Assembly: GCF_007741515.1 (NCBI RefSeq)
Contig: NZ_CP036263.1
Coordinates: 2,915,501 to 2,979,500 of the forward strand
Length of the DNA stretch: 64,000 bases
Reading direction: 5' to 3'
DNA from: Adhaeretor mobilis
Lineage (GTDB): Bacteria > Planctomycetota > Planctomycetia > Pirellulales > Lacipirellulaceae
The translations under genes were made by a program, and so were the position numbers. Positions 26,277-35,940 of the stretch are shown one piece after another (position 1 is the stretch's first letter; the number at the start of each line of letters is the position of its first letter). Under the pieces are notes generated by a model. It saw only the letters and a program-made list of their open reading frames with translations, did no database searches and had not been told where the DNA came from.

Positions 26277-27187
26277 GCAAAGTGGCACCTGGCTGGTGGG
26301 ACTATACGACACTCGACTCGGAGATTCTCAAAGATGCGGCTCGACTAACGGCTGACGATCTGACGGGGCTATCGCGAGACGGATTCGTCGTGACCCTCTA
26401 CGACACCCTGGAGGAATTCTTCTGCGCCGAAGCACTCGAATACATTCAGGTTTGGCGGCAAGCGACCCCCGACAATCCTGTAGGGATTTGCGGTCCGATT
26501 GGTCCGACGGAACAATTGCCTCTCGTGGCACGGATGGTTAACGCGCTCGACCTCAAACTCCATGACGCTCACTTTTGGGGGATGGATGAATGGATCGAAG
26601 ATGGTAAGCCGGTCGCCACCGATCATCCTCTCTCGTTTGCCAAAGCCGACATGGAACTTTGCTTTAACCGCATTCGACCTGAACTCTTGATGCCCACAGA
26701 AAACATACACTTCCCGACGGACTTGGAGGCCTACTCCAAGAGCTACGATGAAGTGCGATGCGCACTGATGCAAGGTGGACAAGGCGAAGTCAAGCATTGG
26801 GCATTTAACGATCCGCCTAAGCGAGAAGGCGATTATCAGGATGCACCACCAACACCTGAAGAGTATCGCCAGTTAGGAACCCGCATCACCGACTTGCATC
26901 CCATGACGGTCATCCAGAATGCGCGTACCTCAGGAGGGGGCTACGTTCCCCAAGTGCCCATTCGCGCCGCAACGGTCGGCCCCGTAGAGACTTGGAAGGC
27001 CGATTGTGTGTCGATTTGGCATCCGGGTCACCACGACAACCCGTTTGGCATGCGATTGAGTGCCTTGATGATTGCGAAACAGATCCCCGATAGTTCTGTA
27101 CCGATGTCGCTGCTGGCCGATCATCCCCAAGTCCGTTTCAACTTCTATCGTGGTGGAATCGGCAGCGTCGAAACAGAGATGCATTGA
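26261..27187 (+). CDS. Divergent NagB-like sugar-phosphate isomerase/deaminase
   Basis: A 308-residue relative of NagB. It keeps [14 protein letters not shown] (compare FHLDEYIG) and KHWAFNDPP (compare [10 protein letters not shown]), but lacks the GxNG part of the second motif. It also has longer ends, so its substrate is probably not glucosamine-6-phosphate. It overlaps the PIG-L gene by 16 bases and is followed after 77 bases by the aldolase-kinase fusion. A role in deaminating a deacetylated amino sugar is an inference from context. Confidence 0.82.
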   Translation: MGRPISKVAPGWWDYTTLDSEILKDAARLTADDLTGLSRDGFVVTLYDTLEEFFCAEALEYIQVWRQATPDNPVGICGPIGPTEQLPLVARMVNALDLKLHDAHFWGMDEWIEDGKPVATDHPLSFAKADMELCFNRIRPELLMPTENIHFPTDLEAYSKSYDEVRCALMQGGQGEVKHWAFNDPPKREGDYQDAPPTPEEYRQLGTRITDLHPMTVIQNARTSGGGYVPQVPIRAATVGPVETWKADCVSIWHPGHHDNPFGMRLSALMIAKQIPDSSVPMSLLADHPQVRFNFYRGGIGSVETEMH

Positions 27188-27264
27188 AGCAATGGTGACG
27201 TAATCAGCACGGTAATAGCACTCCTGTTAGCTTAGCTTTCTGAAAGAACTGTACAGTCAACGAT

Positions 27265-29556
27265 ATGCCAGACCATGCCAATAAGACGTTGGATGAGAAG
27301 CTAACTCGCATTCTCGACGATCCTTCCTGCGATGAGTTCCTTCTTGCCGACGCTAAGGATGCGGACATGGCCTTCGGGATTGCTGCTCCCGGCAAGAACT
27401 TAGAATCGAAACAATTCCGATCGTTGCAAGAGTATCGCGACATCATTCGCCAAAACACTCAGCAAGGTCTCATCGACATCATGCTGATGAGTGCGAGTAC
27501 CAACGAAGTGCTCACCCTCAACGAGCGTCTGTTTGACCAAAGTCGTGTCACCCCTGCAATTCGTGCTAATGACACGACCGATATCTGGCTGGCACGGGGA
27601 GGCATCTACTCGGAGCAACCGTCACGTCCATTTCGTTCTGCCTCGATCGACCATGCCATGTGCGGTAAGGCGGACTGCCAGCGGGAAGAACGTCAGCTTG
27701 GAGCAGACCTGGGTCTCTATTCGATCACCTTCAATAACGACACCGTGCTCGATGCACAAGCTCTTTCAGCTTATCGCGAATTCTGTCTGGAAGCCGAACG
27801 CAAAGGATTTCGCCACTTTCTGGAAATCTTTGATCCGAACTGCCCCGTCAATCCTATCGCAGACGTAGGTTCGTTTGTTAACGACCATATCGTGAGAGCA
27901 CTGGCTGGCGTTACGGAGCGAGGTCGTCCACTGTTTCTGAAGATGGTTTATCACGGCGCCGCATCGCTAGAGGAGCTGGTCAGTTACGATTCTTCGCTCG
28001 TGGTGGGGATTCTCGGCGGTTCATCCGGCACAACCTATGACGCCTTCCAGCAGTTGTGGGAAGCCAAAAAATATGGTGCTCGTGTGGCCCTTTATGGTCG
28101 AATGATCAACAATTCCGAGCATCAACTCACCTTTATCAAGCATCTCCGCTACTTGGCTGATGGCCAGTTTACCGATGCGGCAGAAGCAGTTCGCTCTTAC
28201 CACAACGACCTAGCAGGTCTTGGCATAAGGCCGTTTCGCACCTTAGAAGAAGACCTACATGCGACCAATCGCTACTTCGACTATTCCAGCAAGACGACCT
28301 CAGCCGTTTCGGGGCGAGAGAGTCAGGAAAAAGGGCCCGAGAGGCCGAGGCCTGAAGTCGTTGTCGCCGGCCACATCTGCTTGGACATTATTCCAGAGTT
28401 CCCTCAAGAGACCGTTTCAGCGAACACCCTTATTGAACCGGGCAAGTTAAAAGTAATTGGCCCGGCAGCTCACGTTACCGGAGGTTGTGTTGCCAATGTA
28501 GGTCTGACACTACATCAGCTTGGCGTGCGAACATCCCTGATGGGAAAAATCGGCGATGACTCTTTTGGAAATGAGATACTCAACATTCTACAGAACACCA
28601 GCAGTGACCTTGCAGACGGGATGATTGTTGCTCCAGGTGAGCATGCCAGTTATTCGATCGTGATTATGCCATCGGGTGTTGATCGTTCCTTCCTGCATTT
28701 TCCAGCGGCGAATGATACTTTCTCGGCAGAAGACATTCAGCTTGAGCTGCTCAAAGGCGCAAAGCTATTTCACTTTGGGTATCCACCGCTCATGCAGCGA
28801 TTCTGGGAGGATGGCGGAACAGCAATGGCAAGGCTCTTTCGAAGTGTCAAAGAGCAGGGCCCCATGACATCGCTCGACATGGCGATGCCCGACCCGACTG
28901 CTCCGGCTGGAGAAATTAACTGGAGCGCATGGCTAGAACGCGTGTTGCCCCATGTAGCTCTATTTATGCCGAGCCTCGAAGAGGTCCTCTTCATGCTTGA
29001 TCCCACACGTCATCACGAGCTGGCAGAAGCGGGGCAAGTTGATACCTTCGATCATGACCTGTTGAGTCAAACTGCGGATCGCTTGATTTCGTTGGGAGCA
29101 GGTATTGTCGTATTGAAACTTGGTTCGCACGGCCTCTATTTGAAAAGCTCCTCGGACGCAGAGAGGATTACTCACGGATTCTATGATGGGAAACGAGACC
29201 TAGCAGAGTGGGTGGCCCGCGAGCTGTATGCTCCGTGCTTCGAGGTGGAAGTTGCCTCCACCAATGGGGCCGGCGATCGAACGATCGCAGGATTTCTTGC
29301 CGCGATATCCCGGGATGCAAACCCTGGTGAGGCCCTCGAAAAGGCTGTCGCAGTTGGTGCTATGAGTGTCGAGGCGTCGGATCCGGTTGTTGAAGCTATT
29401 TCGCTAGAAGCAATCGACAAGAGAATCTCCAGGGGGTGGAAGCGTCGGCAGATTGAAAGCCATCTTACCGAGAAGTTCACACGAGGAGAGTCAGGATGCT
29501 GGAGGGGCAAGCAGGATCAAGTTGCTGAAACGGAAATGCCATCTGCCACGGTTTAA
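27265..29556 (+). CDS. Fusion of an aldolase-like barrel and a PfkB-type sugar kinase
   Basis: A 763-residue protein. The first 345 residues resemble a class I aldolase-type TIM barrel (DADMAFGIAAPG, a possible Schiff-base Lys in PLFLKMVYHG, and the phosphate-loop-like GILGGSSGTTYDAFQQL). Residues about 370-730 are a ribokinase/PfkB kinase: VAGHICLDIIPEF, GGCVANVGLTLHQLG, KIGDDSFGNEIL and the ATP/catalytic motif STNGAGDRTIAG, where the Asp of GAGD is kept. Kinase-aldolase fusions occur in inositol catabolism (IolC-type), usually in the reverse order. Here it follows two deaminases and may phosphorylate and cleave the deaminated sugar. The aldolase call is less certain than the kinase. Confidence 0.8.
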   Translation: MPDHANKTLDEKLTRILDDPSCDEFLLADAKDADMAFGIAAPGKNLESKQFRSLQEYRDIIRQNTQQGLIDIMLMSASTNEVLTLNERLFDQSRVTPAIRANDTTDIWLARGGIYSEQPSRPFRSASIDHAMCGKADCQREERQLGADLGLYSITFNNDTVLDAQALSAYREFCLEAERKGFRHFLEIFDPNCPVNPIADVGSFVNDHIVRALAGVTERGRPLFLKMVYHGAASLEELVSYDSSLVVGILGGSSGTTYDAFQQLWEAKKYGARVALYGRMINNSEHQLTFIKHLRYLADGQFTDAAEAVRSYHNDLAGLGIRPFRTLEEDLHATNRYFDYSSKTTSAVSGRESQEKGPERPRPEVVVAGHICLDIIPEFPQETVSANTLIEPGKLKVIGPAAHVTGGCVANVGLTLHQLGVRTSLMGKIGDDSFGNEILNILQNTSSDLADGMIVAPGEHASYSIVIMPSGVDRSFLHFPAANDTFSAEDIQLELLKGAKLFHFGYPPLMQRFWEDGGTAMARLFRSVKEQGPMTSLDMAMPDPTAPAGEINWSAWLERVLPHVALFMPSLEEVLFMLDPTRHHELAEAGQVDTFDHDLLSQTADRLISLGAGIVVLKLGSHGLYLKSSSDAERITHGFYDGKRDLAEWVARELYAPCFEVEVASTNGAGDRTIAGFLAAISRDANPGEALEKAVAVGAMSVEASDPVVEAISLEAIDKRISRGWKRRQIESHLTEKFTRGESGCWRGKQDQVAETEMPSATV

Positions 29557-29672
29557 CCTCACATGTGCGAAGTATTACTTGGCGTAAACCGTGCAACTCC
29601 CGAATGTCCAATAGAAATAGAAGTACGTCACGGTGACTCAGGGATTTTAGTTTTCCGAGAATAGGTAAATTC

Positions 29673-30974
29673 ATGAAACGCATCATCTACGGATCAACAA
29701 TATGGTTGTTGCTGTTGACCACACCATCACTTCACGCTCAGAAAGTATTAACCGTCGGTCTAGGTGACGCATTCAAGTATAGTAGCCACCGGAACAGTTT
29801 GAGAGAAATAGAAGACTTCTATGCATCCATGAAGCAAACCCCCATCAATATAGCTTGGTCAGGACCTTCAATCTGGGAGAATGGAATACTAGGGAATTCC
29901 GAAGCGTTGAAATTCTACATAAGCGTGGCCGAAATTATACACAAGAATGGTATCGGCGTTGCCTTAGGAGTAAAACCGAAGACTCTGTATTCGAAGTCTG
30001 ATGGAGAAACATGGAATGCCTTTCAACTCGATCCGAAAACTGGGCTGAGAAAGATTTCCAAAGGAAGCTGGGATTTATGCAATCCTGAATCCTATAGCGA
30101 GCTTTATGACCGCTATGAGAGAATCATGAATTTACTTAAACCGCGAGAGTTGTACTACATTGACGAAACTATTCTTGGAGACCCCGGAGAAAAAGCACAC
30201 TTCCAGCGAATAAGTACGTACTGGACTAGTCCAACATATTCGGTGGCTGCCCTGGAGTCTTTTCGCGAGTTTCTTAAGAATCGCAGCTATCCAGATGCGG
30301 ATAACGCCAAGTTTCCAGTAACCACGAAAGTTGTTGCTCCAAACTCAAAAGCCAATATGGGGTTACCTGCAATACCACTTACGAAGCACAATTCTGATTG
30401 GTTAGTGCCCGACAATAATTGGCCAGACAGTAGTTTGTGGATGCATTGGTATGATTGGCGTGAAGGACTTCTGGTGAAACTCTATAGTTCACAAATTGAG
30501 TTGGCAGAGAAAGTGTTCTCAGACAATCCAAACTGGAAAGGCTCAATGGTCAGTGCGCCAACTTTTTGGTTTTGTCGCGAAACCGGCGCGGACCCAGACA
30601 AAATAGCTGGCATACCGAAACTCGATTATTTGGTTGCAGGATATATGACTGGTCACAACCTAATGAAATTAAAGCCAAGTACTAACAAACACGGGAGCAA
30701 GCTAGGCGGGATGATAGAACTGACCCGATATGGCAGCCTAAAATCTCAAGATCCTAAAGCGACCCTAAAGCGGTTTAAAGTGCAAGTAGATAACGGAGCC
30801 GAATTGATTTTGATCTTCCCACTCGCAAATATGAACAAACACCGCAACTCAAGAGAGCTGGATGAAATAGGCATGAATTACAGGCCTGCTTGCATAGAAC
30901 TGTGGCGAGAATGTGTTGGTTATTTAGCAGAGAAAGACCTACAGATAAGTCTCGAACCGATGATTAGTAATTAG
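29673..30974 (+). CDS. Unrecognised secreted protein, possible TIM-barrel glycosidase
   Basis: A 433-residue protein with a clear signal peptide (about 1-22, ending LHAQ). The pattern of alternating strands and helices, and segments such as INIAWSGPSIWENG, GIGVALGVKPKTLY, YYIDETILGDPG and VAGYMTGHNL, fits a TIM-barrel enzyme. Asp-Glu in YYIDETIL could be catalytic. I do not recognise a specific family. By eye the gene is richer in A+T than its neighbours and uses more AAA, AAT and TTA-type codons, which hints at horizontal origin. An IS630 remnant follows it. Confidence 0.7.
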   Translation: MKRIIYGSTIWLLLLTTPSLHAQKVLTVGLGDAFKYSSHRNSLREIEDFYASMKQTPINIAWSGPSIWENGILGNSEALKFYISVAEIIHKNGIGVALGVKPKTLYSKSDGETWNAFQLDPKTGLRKISKGSWDLCNPESYSELYDRYERIMNLLKPRELYYIDETILGDPGEKAHFQRISTYWTSPTYSVAALESFREFLKNRSYPDADNAKFPVTTKVVAPNSKANMGLPAIPLTKHNSDWLVPDNNWPDSSLWMHWYDWREGLLVKLYSSQIELAEKVFSDNPNWKGSMVSAPTFWFCRETGADPDKIAGIPKLDYLVAGYMTGHNLMKLKPSTNKHGSKLGGMIELTRYGSLKSQDPKATLKRFKVQVDNGAELILIFPLANMNKHRNSRELDEIGMNYRPACIELWRECVGYLAEKDLQISLEPMISN

Positions 30975-31701
30975 AGACCGTGAGCAGCTAGGTTGGAATG
31001 ACTGGTTCAGCAGCTGGGGATGGCCATCTTTCCCAGTGATCCACATTGCATGAGATTCAAGCTGTCAATGGTGGTCTAAAGGAGACTCTCGATGCTGAAA
31101 CGTGAACGGCTTAGTGCCGAGCATGCGGTGAGGCTTTGAAGTGGGCAAAGAAGGATTCATGCGCCACAGCAGGCCGTCAATCGGAGTGCCAGTACTGGCA
31201 CTTTGTCGAAGCATTGCGAGTGACGATCATGTGAGCTTGGCAAAGCTCTCGCCTACAGCCCCGAACTCAACTCTGTGATGAAACTGTGGTGATACCTGAG
31301 AAGCCACTTCTGCACTAATCTGTCCACAACGATCTCCAAAACCTCAATCAACAGGCCATACCGTCCAAAAACAATCTGCCTAAACCGCGCCTATGTCAAA
31401 TCCGTACGTGACACTACCCTTTAATCGCGCTGATTCAGATGAGAATGCGTTTAAAAGTTAGCCTTCTTTTGAATGGCATTCTTCATACACTCAGTTTGTC
31501 GTGTGAACTACGTCAGGCATTTCTCACACTATTAAACCCATCCTACCCTACAGCAAAGAGTCCATTGTGAAACGCAACCTAGCAGCTCAACGTTGCATAT
31601 CAAAGAATATTGAGATTGGTGTCGCACTAAGCGACTCTCACTGCAATATTATGATTGGCCTAGCGACGGCGAAGACTACGCGCTACTTTGGACGACGAGC
31701 A
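30975..31701. other. Gap containing mobile-element debris and the untranslated start of the PVC cytochrome frame
   Basis: No intact gene is visible. Positions 31251-31350 code a degraded IS630-type transposase end (see that entry). Around 31140-31250 the plus strand also has short coding-like pieces that may belong to the same element. The frame of the next gene opens at 31567, but the likely start is ATG 31702. Confidence 0.55.
31251..31350 (+). pseudogene. Remnant of an IS630-family transposase C-terminus
   Basis: The plus strand reads A-Y-S-P-E-L-N-S-V-M-K-L-W, then a TGA stop, then Y-L-R-S-H-F-C-T-N-L. The IS630/DDE3 family has the conserved end YSPELNPVExLWxYLR. The Glu of the DDE triad region (PVE) is lost here (SVM) and a stop interrupts the frame. 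Only this end is recognisable. Confidence 0.7.
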
Positions 31702-34700
31702 ATGGTGAATTCTTCGCTCCCTCGAATAGCTCTACTACTCGTTACCTGCTGGTCTGCATGGCTATGCGAAAGTAAGCTCGTGCGCGCCGATGGCCCCCGA
31801 ACAGCGGAGCAAACCGTTGCTTCATTCAAGGTCTTAGATAAGCTTGAGGTTCAAGTATTTGCATCTGAGCCGATGATTGCTAATCCGACGAATATCACTG
31901 TCGATGACCTCGGACGCGTGTGGGTATGCGATGTAGTTAACTATCGCAAGAACCAAGGGAAACGAGTTGCTGGTGATCGCATTCTGATTCTAGAAGATAA
32001 GGACGGTGATGGGCTGGCGGACATCTCAACTGTATTCTACCAAGGTCACGACGTCAATTCGGCAATGGGGATTTGTGTGCTGGGCAACAAAGTCATCGTC
32101 AGCTGTTCTCCTAACATATTTATGTTTACCGACGAAGATGGTGATGGTCGAGCCGATAAGAAGTCCTTACTCTTCACTAACACGGGAGTCTTGCAACACG
32201 ATCACTCAGCGCATGCGTTTGTTTTTGGTCCGGACGGATGCCTCTATTGGAATATAGGGAACGAGCACCACGGCGTTTTCAAGCCAGATGGAAAAGCCGT
32301 AGTGGACATCTTCGGTCGCACCGTGCAAAAGAATGGTAATCCGTATAGACAAGGCATGGCTTTTCGGCAAGACCTATCTGGCAAAGAGTTTGAAGTCTTG
32401 GCCCACAATATCCGCAACAGTTATGAGCTGACCGTCGATGCTTTTGGACGTGTATGGTTTACCGATAACGATGACGATGGTAATCGCGGAACACGATTCT
32501 GCTACACTCTCAACGGTGGCAATTACGGTTATACAGACGAGGTAAGCGGGAAGAGTTGGCGCACAAACAGCCGAATGGGAATGAGCTTGGAAATCCCAGA
32601 ACGTCATTGGCATCAAAATGATCCTGGCTCGATTCCTAACGTACTCAACAACGGCAGTGGTTCGCCAGCAGGAGTTGAGGTCTATGAGGCTGACTTGTTA
32701 CCGAATCGCATTAGAGGGGGAGTTGTTCACTGTGATCCAGGGCACAACGTAGTGCGTGTTTACTTACCTGTTAAGCAGGATTCTGGCTATACAGCAGAAA
32801 CGATTGAGCTGATCGATGGTCGTAACGATCCATGGTTTCGTCCCGTTGATAGTTCGACCGCACCGGATGGCTCATTATTGATTGCTGACTGGTATGATCC
32901 AGGATTAGGAGGGCACCGTCAGGCAGACATCGATCGTGGACGGATCTATCGCATAGCGCCTAGAGGATCCAAATACCACTGCAGTAAGGTAGATTATGAA
33001 AACCCAGACAGTGCCTGCCTTGCTTTGTGTAGCGGTAACAGTTCCGCTCGCTTCTCAGCTTGGTCTGCGTTGGCTGCAAAGGGAGTTGGGGCGGAGAAAG
33101 CACTATTGAAGCTCTCTCACAATGCTGATGCGCGAGCGCGTGCACGTGCCTATTGGCTGTTAACCCTTCTGCCGGAGAGTGGTGCAAGTCATCTGAAGCA
33201 AGCAGCCAAAGATCCGGATGAGCGTGTGCGTGCAGCAGCAACTCGCATGACGACGAATTTGGATATCGTGACTGCTCAGTCATTGCTGGATGAATTAGTC
33301 GATGACCCTTCCACACTAGTGCAGCGGGCAGCAGCAATCGCGCTACGACGCTATTACCAGCACAGTTTTTCCTGTGAACTGTGGGCACGGCTTGCTGAAC
33401 AGTTTGACGGGACCGACCGTTGGTATCTGGAAGCACTAGGCTTATCAGCTGAGATGCAGTGGGATCGTTGTCTAGATAAGTGGCTTAATCGTGTTGGCAG
33501 CGAGGCTTGGCGAACACCTGCCGGGCGTAAATTGATTTGGCGATCACGAGGCACGAGAACCTTAGAGATGCTAACAGCTTTGTTGGCTGATCCTGCAACT
33601 CCCAGTGAGGAGTTGCCAATGCTTCTTCGTGCTATCGACTTCAATGAGGCAAAGAATCGCAACACACTGTTGTTGGACCTGATAGAAAATAGCCGGGATT
33701 TACCTCCTCAGAGGTGGGAGTTGATTGCCAGTGAAGCACTAAAACGGTTATCTCCTGAAACCTTAGGTCCCCGATTTCATCAAGTTCTCTCTCAAGTGCT
33801 AGAGAATATCACCCACGACGACACACGCAATTTCCTGGTAATGCAGTATCAGGTTGAGAGTCGCTACATTGATCTGTATACGCAATCTTTGGGCAAGTTT
33901 GCTGATACAGGCAAGGGAGTAGAGCTATTGCGTTTCCTAGTGCAGCAAAGTTTTACCGAGCCACTTGAGTCACAACTCAGCTCAGGGGGCATCTCTGGCA
34001 CGCAGTTAGCTCGAATGCTTGCATTGACGATGGAGCCTAAAGCTCTGAAGCTATTAGAGCCCTTAGTCAATGACTCGAATGTTGATCCTGATTTACGCCG
34101 TGAGGCAATTCGGTCAATCGCAACTAGCAAGTCAGGAGCTGAGCAACTTGTGAAGCTCGCTGAGAAAGACCAGCTAGATCAGTCAATGCGAAGAACACTT
34201 CATTTTGCATTGAAAACTAGCCCGTGGACAGAGCTTAGTCAGCGCGTAGTTTTGCTACAATCGGAAGGCGATCAGACTGAATCGGAACAATTGCCAATAG
34301 CTGAGTGGATGAGATTGCCAGGGGCCCCTGATCGCGGCAAGCAGCTTTTTTTGGGCAAAGCCAATTGCGCGTCGTGTCACAAATTCGGTAATGAAGGCAA
34401 CGAGATTGGGCCATCACTAGCTGAAATCGGCAACAAGCTCAGTCGCACAGGCATGTACGAGTCAATCCTCTTCCCCAGTGCTGCAATTAGCCATAATTAC
34501 GAATCCTATATAGCGGTTACCGATGGGGGGTTAGCGATTACTGGCATTCTAATTAGTGAGTCAGAAGAGACGATCACGCTCAAGACTGACAAGGCCTTGG
34601 TGCGAGAGCTTCGGCGGGATGAACTAGAAGAATTTGAGAAACTCGATGTCTCTCTAATGCCTAGTGGTCTGCACAGACTGATTTCACCGCTTGAATTGGC

Positions 34701-34752
34701 CGATCTGGTAGCCTATTTAAGTACGCTTAAGGCAAAGCCTGCCGAAGACTAA
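31702..34752 (+). CDS. PVC-type heme-binding CxxCH protein with glucose-dehydrogenase-like propeller and HEAT repeats
   Basis: A protein of 1016 residues from ATG 31702, which puts a proper signal peptide (LPRIALLLVTCWSAWLC) at the start; the longer frame from 31567 adds 45 residues that do not look like a signal. Residues about 30-430 are a membrane-bound dehydrogenase-like propeller (NITVDDLGRVWVCDVVNYR, DGRADKKSL, VWFTDNDDDGNRG). Residues about 450-850 are HEAT-like helical repeats. The C-terminal cytochrome domain has CASCHKFGNEGNEIGPSL for one c-type heme. Planctomycetes carry many of these periplasmic proteins, probably redox enzymes. Length is typical for the group. Confidence 0.92.
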   Translation: MVNSSLPRIALLLVTCWSAWLCESKLVRADGPRTAEQTVASFKVLDKLEVQVFASEPMIANPTNITVDDLGRVWVCDVVNYRKNQGKRVAGDRILILEDKDGDGLADISTVFYQGHDVNSAMGICVLGNKVIVSCSPNIFMFTDEDGDGRADKKSLLFTNTGVLQHDHSAHAFVFGPDGCLYWNIGNEHHGVFKPDGKAVVDIFGRTVQKNGNPYRQGMAFRQDLSGKEFEVLAHNIRNSYELTVDAFGRVWFTDNDDDGNRGTRFCYTLNGGNYGYTDEVSGKSWRTNSRMGMSLEIPERHWHQNDPGSIPNVLNNGSGSPAGVEVYEADLLPNRIRGGVVHCDPGHNVVRVYLPVKQDSGYTAETIELIDGRNDPWFRPVDSSTAPDGSLLIADWYDPGLGGHRQADIDRGRIYRIAPRGSKYHCSKVDYENPDSACLALCSGNSSARFSAWSALAAKGVGAEKALLKLSHNADARARARAYWLLTLLPESGASHLKQAAKDPDERVRAAATRMTTNLDIVTAQSLLDELVDDPSTLVQRAAAIALRRYYQHSFSCELWARLAEQFDGTDRWYLEALGLSAEMQWDRCLDKWLNRVGSEAWRTPAGRKLIWRSRGTRTLEMLTALLADPATPSEELPMLLRAIDFNEAKNRNTLLLDLIENSRDLPPQRWELIASEALKRLSPETLGPRFHQVLSQVLENITHDDTRNFLVMQYQVESRYIDLYTQSLGKFADTGKGVELLRFLVQQSFTEPLESQLSSGGISGTQLARMLALTMEPKALKLLEPLVNDSNVDPDLRREAIRSIATSKSGAEQLVKLAEKDQLDQSMRRTLHFALKTSPWTELSQRVVLLQSEGDQTESEQLPIAEWMRLPGAPDRGKQLFLGKANCASCHKFGNEGNEIGPSLAEIGNKLSRTGMYESILFPSAAISHNYESYIAVTDGGLAITGILISESEETITLKTDKALVRELRRDELEEFEKLDVSLMPSGLHRLISPLELADLVAYLSTLKAKPAED

Positions 34753-34810
34753 CAAACTTACTGCTCTCAAGGATCTAGCACTGACCAGTGACCTGCCCTC
34801 AAAACCTGTA

Positions 34811-35575
34811 CTACAGCTTATGAGAGTAGGGACTGGGGGATCTCTCTGCCGGGGCGACGTACCCCAGCGAACTGTGCGGACGACGGTGGTTGTAATTCTC
34901 TTTCCAAGCGGCAGCTAGTTTGCGTGCTTCCCCGAGGTTCTCAAACTCCTCAATCGCAAAGAACTCGTCACGCACGCGGCTGTGAAAGCTCTCCGCATAA
35001 CCATTCTGCCACGGGCTCCCAGGAGCCACGTACAGCGTCTCAATCTCTAACTGCTTAAGCCAACGCTGCACGGCATTCGCAATGAACTCGGGCCCATTGT
35101 CGCTGCGAATGTGCCGAGGCACACCACGCATGGCAAACAACTCCGCCAGTGTATCGAGCACATCCTCACTGGTGATGCTGCGATCGATCTTCAATGCTAA
35201 ACATTCTCGCGTATATTCATCGACGATCGATAAGCACTTCAGCGTGCTACCGCTGGTGGTCCGATCAAAGATAAAGTCCCAGGCCAAGACATGATTCTTG
35301 TGCTCAGCACGACGGTGATAACAGCCATTCTCTTTCACGCCCAATCGTCTCCGCTTCCGCTTCTTTTGAGGCACTTTCAGTCCTTCCTGACGCCACAGGC
35401 GATAGACACGCTTGATGTTCACCTGCCAGCCTTCTTGACGCAACAAAGCGGCAATCCGGCGATAGCCGTAACGGCAGTTCTCACGTACTAATTCGAGCAT
35501 GCGTTTCACCAGCTTCTGTTCATCTTCACGCGGCTTCGCCGCGTAACGCTGGCTGCTACGCGGCTGATCGACCAT
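34811..35575 (-). CDS. IS3-family transposase, OrfB (DDE catalytic part)
   Basis: The frame from ATG 35575 gives 254 residues with a helix-turn-helix HTH_21 region (CRYGYRRIAALLRQEGW) and an rve integrase core. The DDE triad is visible: Asp in LAWDFIFD, Asp in IRSDNGPEF, and Glu in NGYAESFHSRVRDE. The open frame extends upstream beyond this ATG into the end of orfA, up to about 35662. This shows that the working transposase is an OrfAB fusion made by -1 frameshifting. The C-terminal YNHRRPHSSLGY is typical. Confidence 0.95.
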   Translation of the reverse strand: MVDQPRSSQRYAAKPREDEQKLVKRMLELVRENCRYGYRRIAALLRQEGWQVNIKRVYRLWRQEGLKVPQKKRKRRRLGVKENGCYHRRAEHKNHVLAWDFIFDRTTSGSTLKCLSIVDEYTRECLALKIDRSITSEDVLDTLAELFAMRGVPRHIRSDNGPEFIANAVQRWLKQLEIETLYVAPGSPWQNGYAESFHSRVRDEFFAIEEFENLGEARKLAAAWKENYNHRRPHSSLGYVAPAERSPSPYSHKL

Positions 35576-35649
35576 TGAACAAGCCCTGCGTTGGGAGACC
35601 TCGAACTTCTCTTGAAGTTCTGAGGCGGCCGCACGCTTCCGAGCAGGGC

Positions 35650-35940
35650 TTACCAGTTTCCCTCTGTCAGGTGCTTCAGCATCTTTATGTCGAGTTGCTG
35701 GTCAGCCACGATCTCTTTCAGACGCTTGTTCTCGTCTTCAAGCTCTTTCAGTCGCTTCGCTTCTTCGGCCTTCACACCGCCGTACTGCGCACGCCAGCGG
35801 TGGTAGGTCGCTTCGCTAATCTCCATCGACTGCAACACGGCAGCCACGTCTTTGCCCGTGTTGAGCATCACGTCGGCGTCGCGTAGCTTCTTGACAATCT
35901 GCTCCGGCGAATGCCGCTTCTTTCTTCCAGGTTTCGACAT
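35650..35940 (-). CDS. IS3-family transposase, OrfA (helix-turn-helix part)
   Basis: I choose ATG 35940 (96 residues) because AAGGAG lies about seven bases upstream. The protein has an HTH domain (RHSPEQIVKKLRDADVML, ISEATYHRWRAQYGG) followed by a leucine-zipper-like coiled coil (KRLKELEDENKRLKEIV) for multimerisation. It ends in LTEGNW. The slippery heptamer at 35656-35662 allows ribosomes to shift into orfB. Confidence 0.93.
   Translation of the reverse strand: MSKPGRKKRHSPEQIVKKLRDADVMLNTGKDVAAVLQSMEISEATYHRWRAQYGGVKAEEAKRLKELEDENKRLKEIVADQQLDIKMLKHLTEGNW
35656..35662 (-). promoter_or_regulatory. Programmed -1 frameshift site of the IS3 element
   Basis: On the coding strand the sequence is G-GGA-AAC in the orfA frame, a canonical X-XXY-YYZ heptamer. 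Slipping one base back puts ribosomes into the orfB frame (GGG-AAA-CTG-GTA), which is open through to the orfB ATG. The orfA stop TAA comes two codons later. Downstream stimulatory structure was not analysed. Confidence 0.75.
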
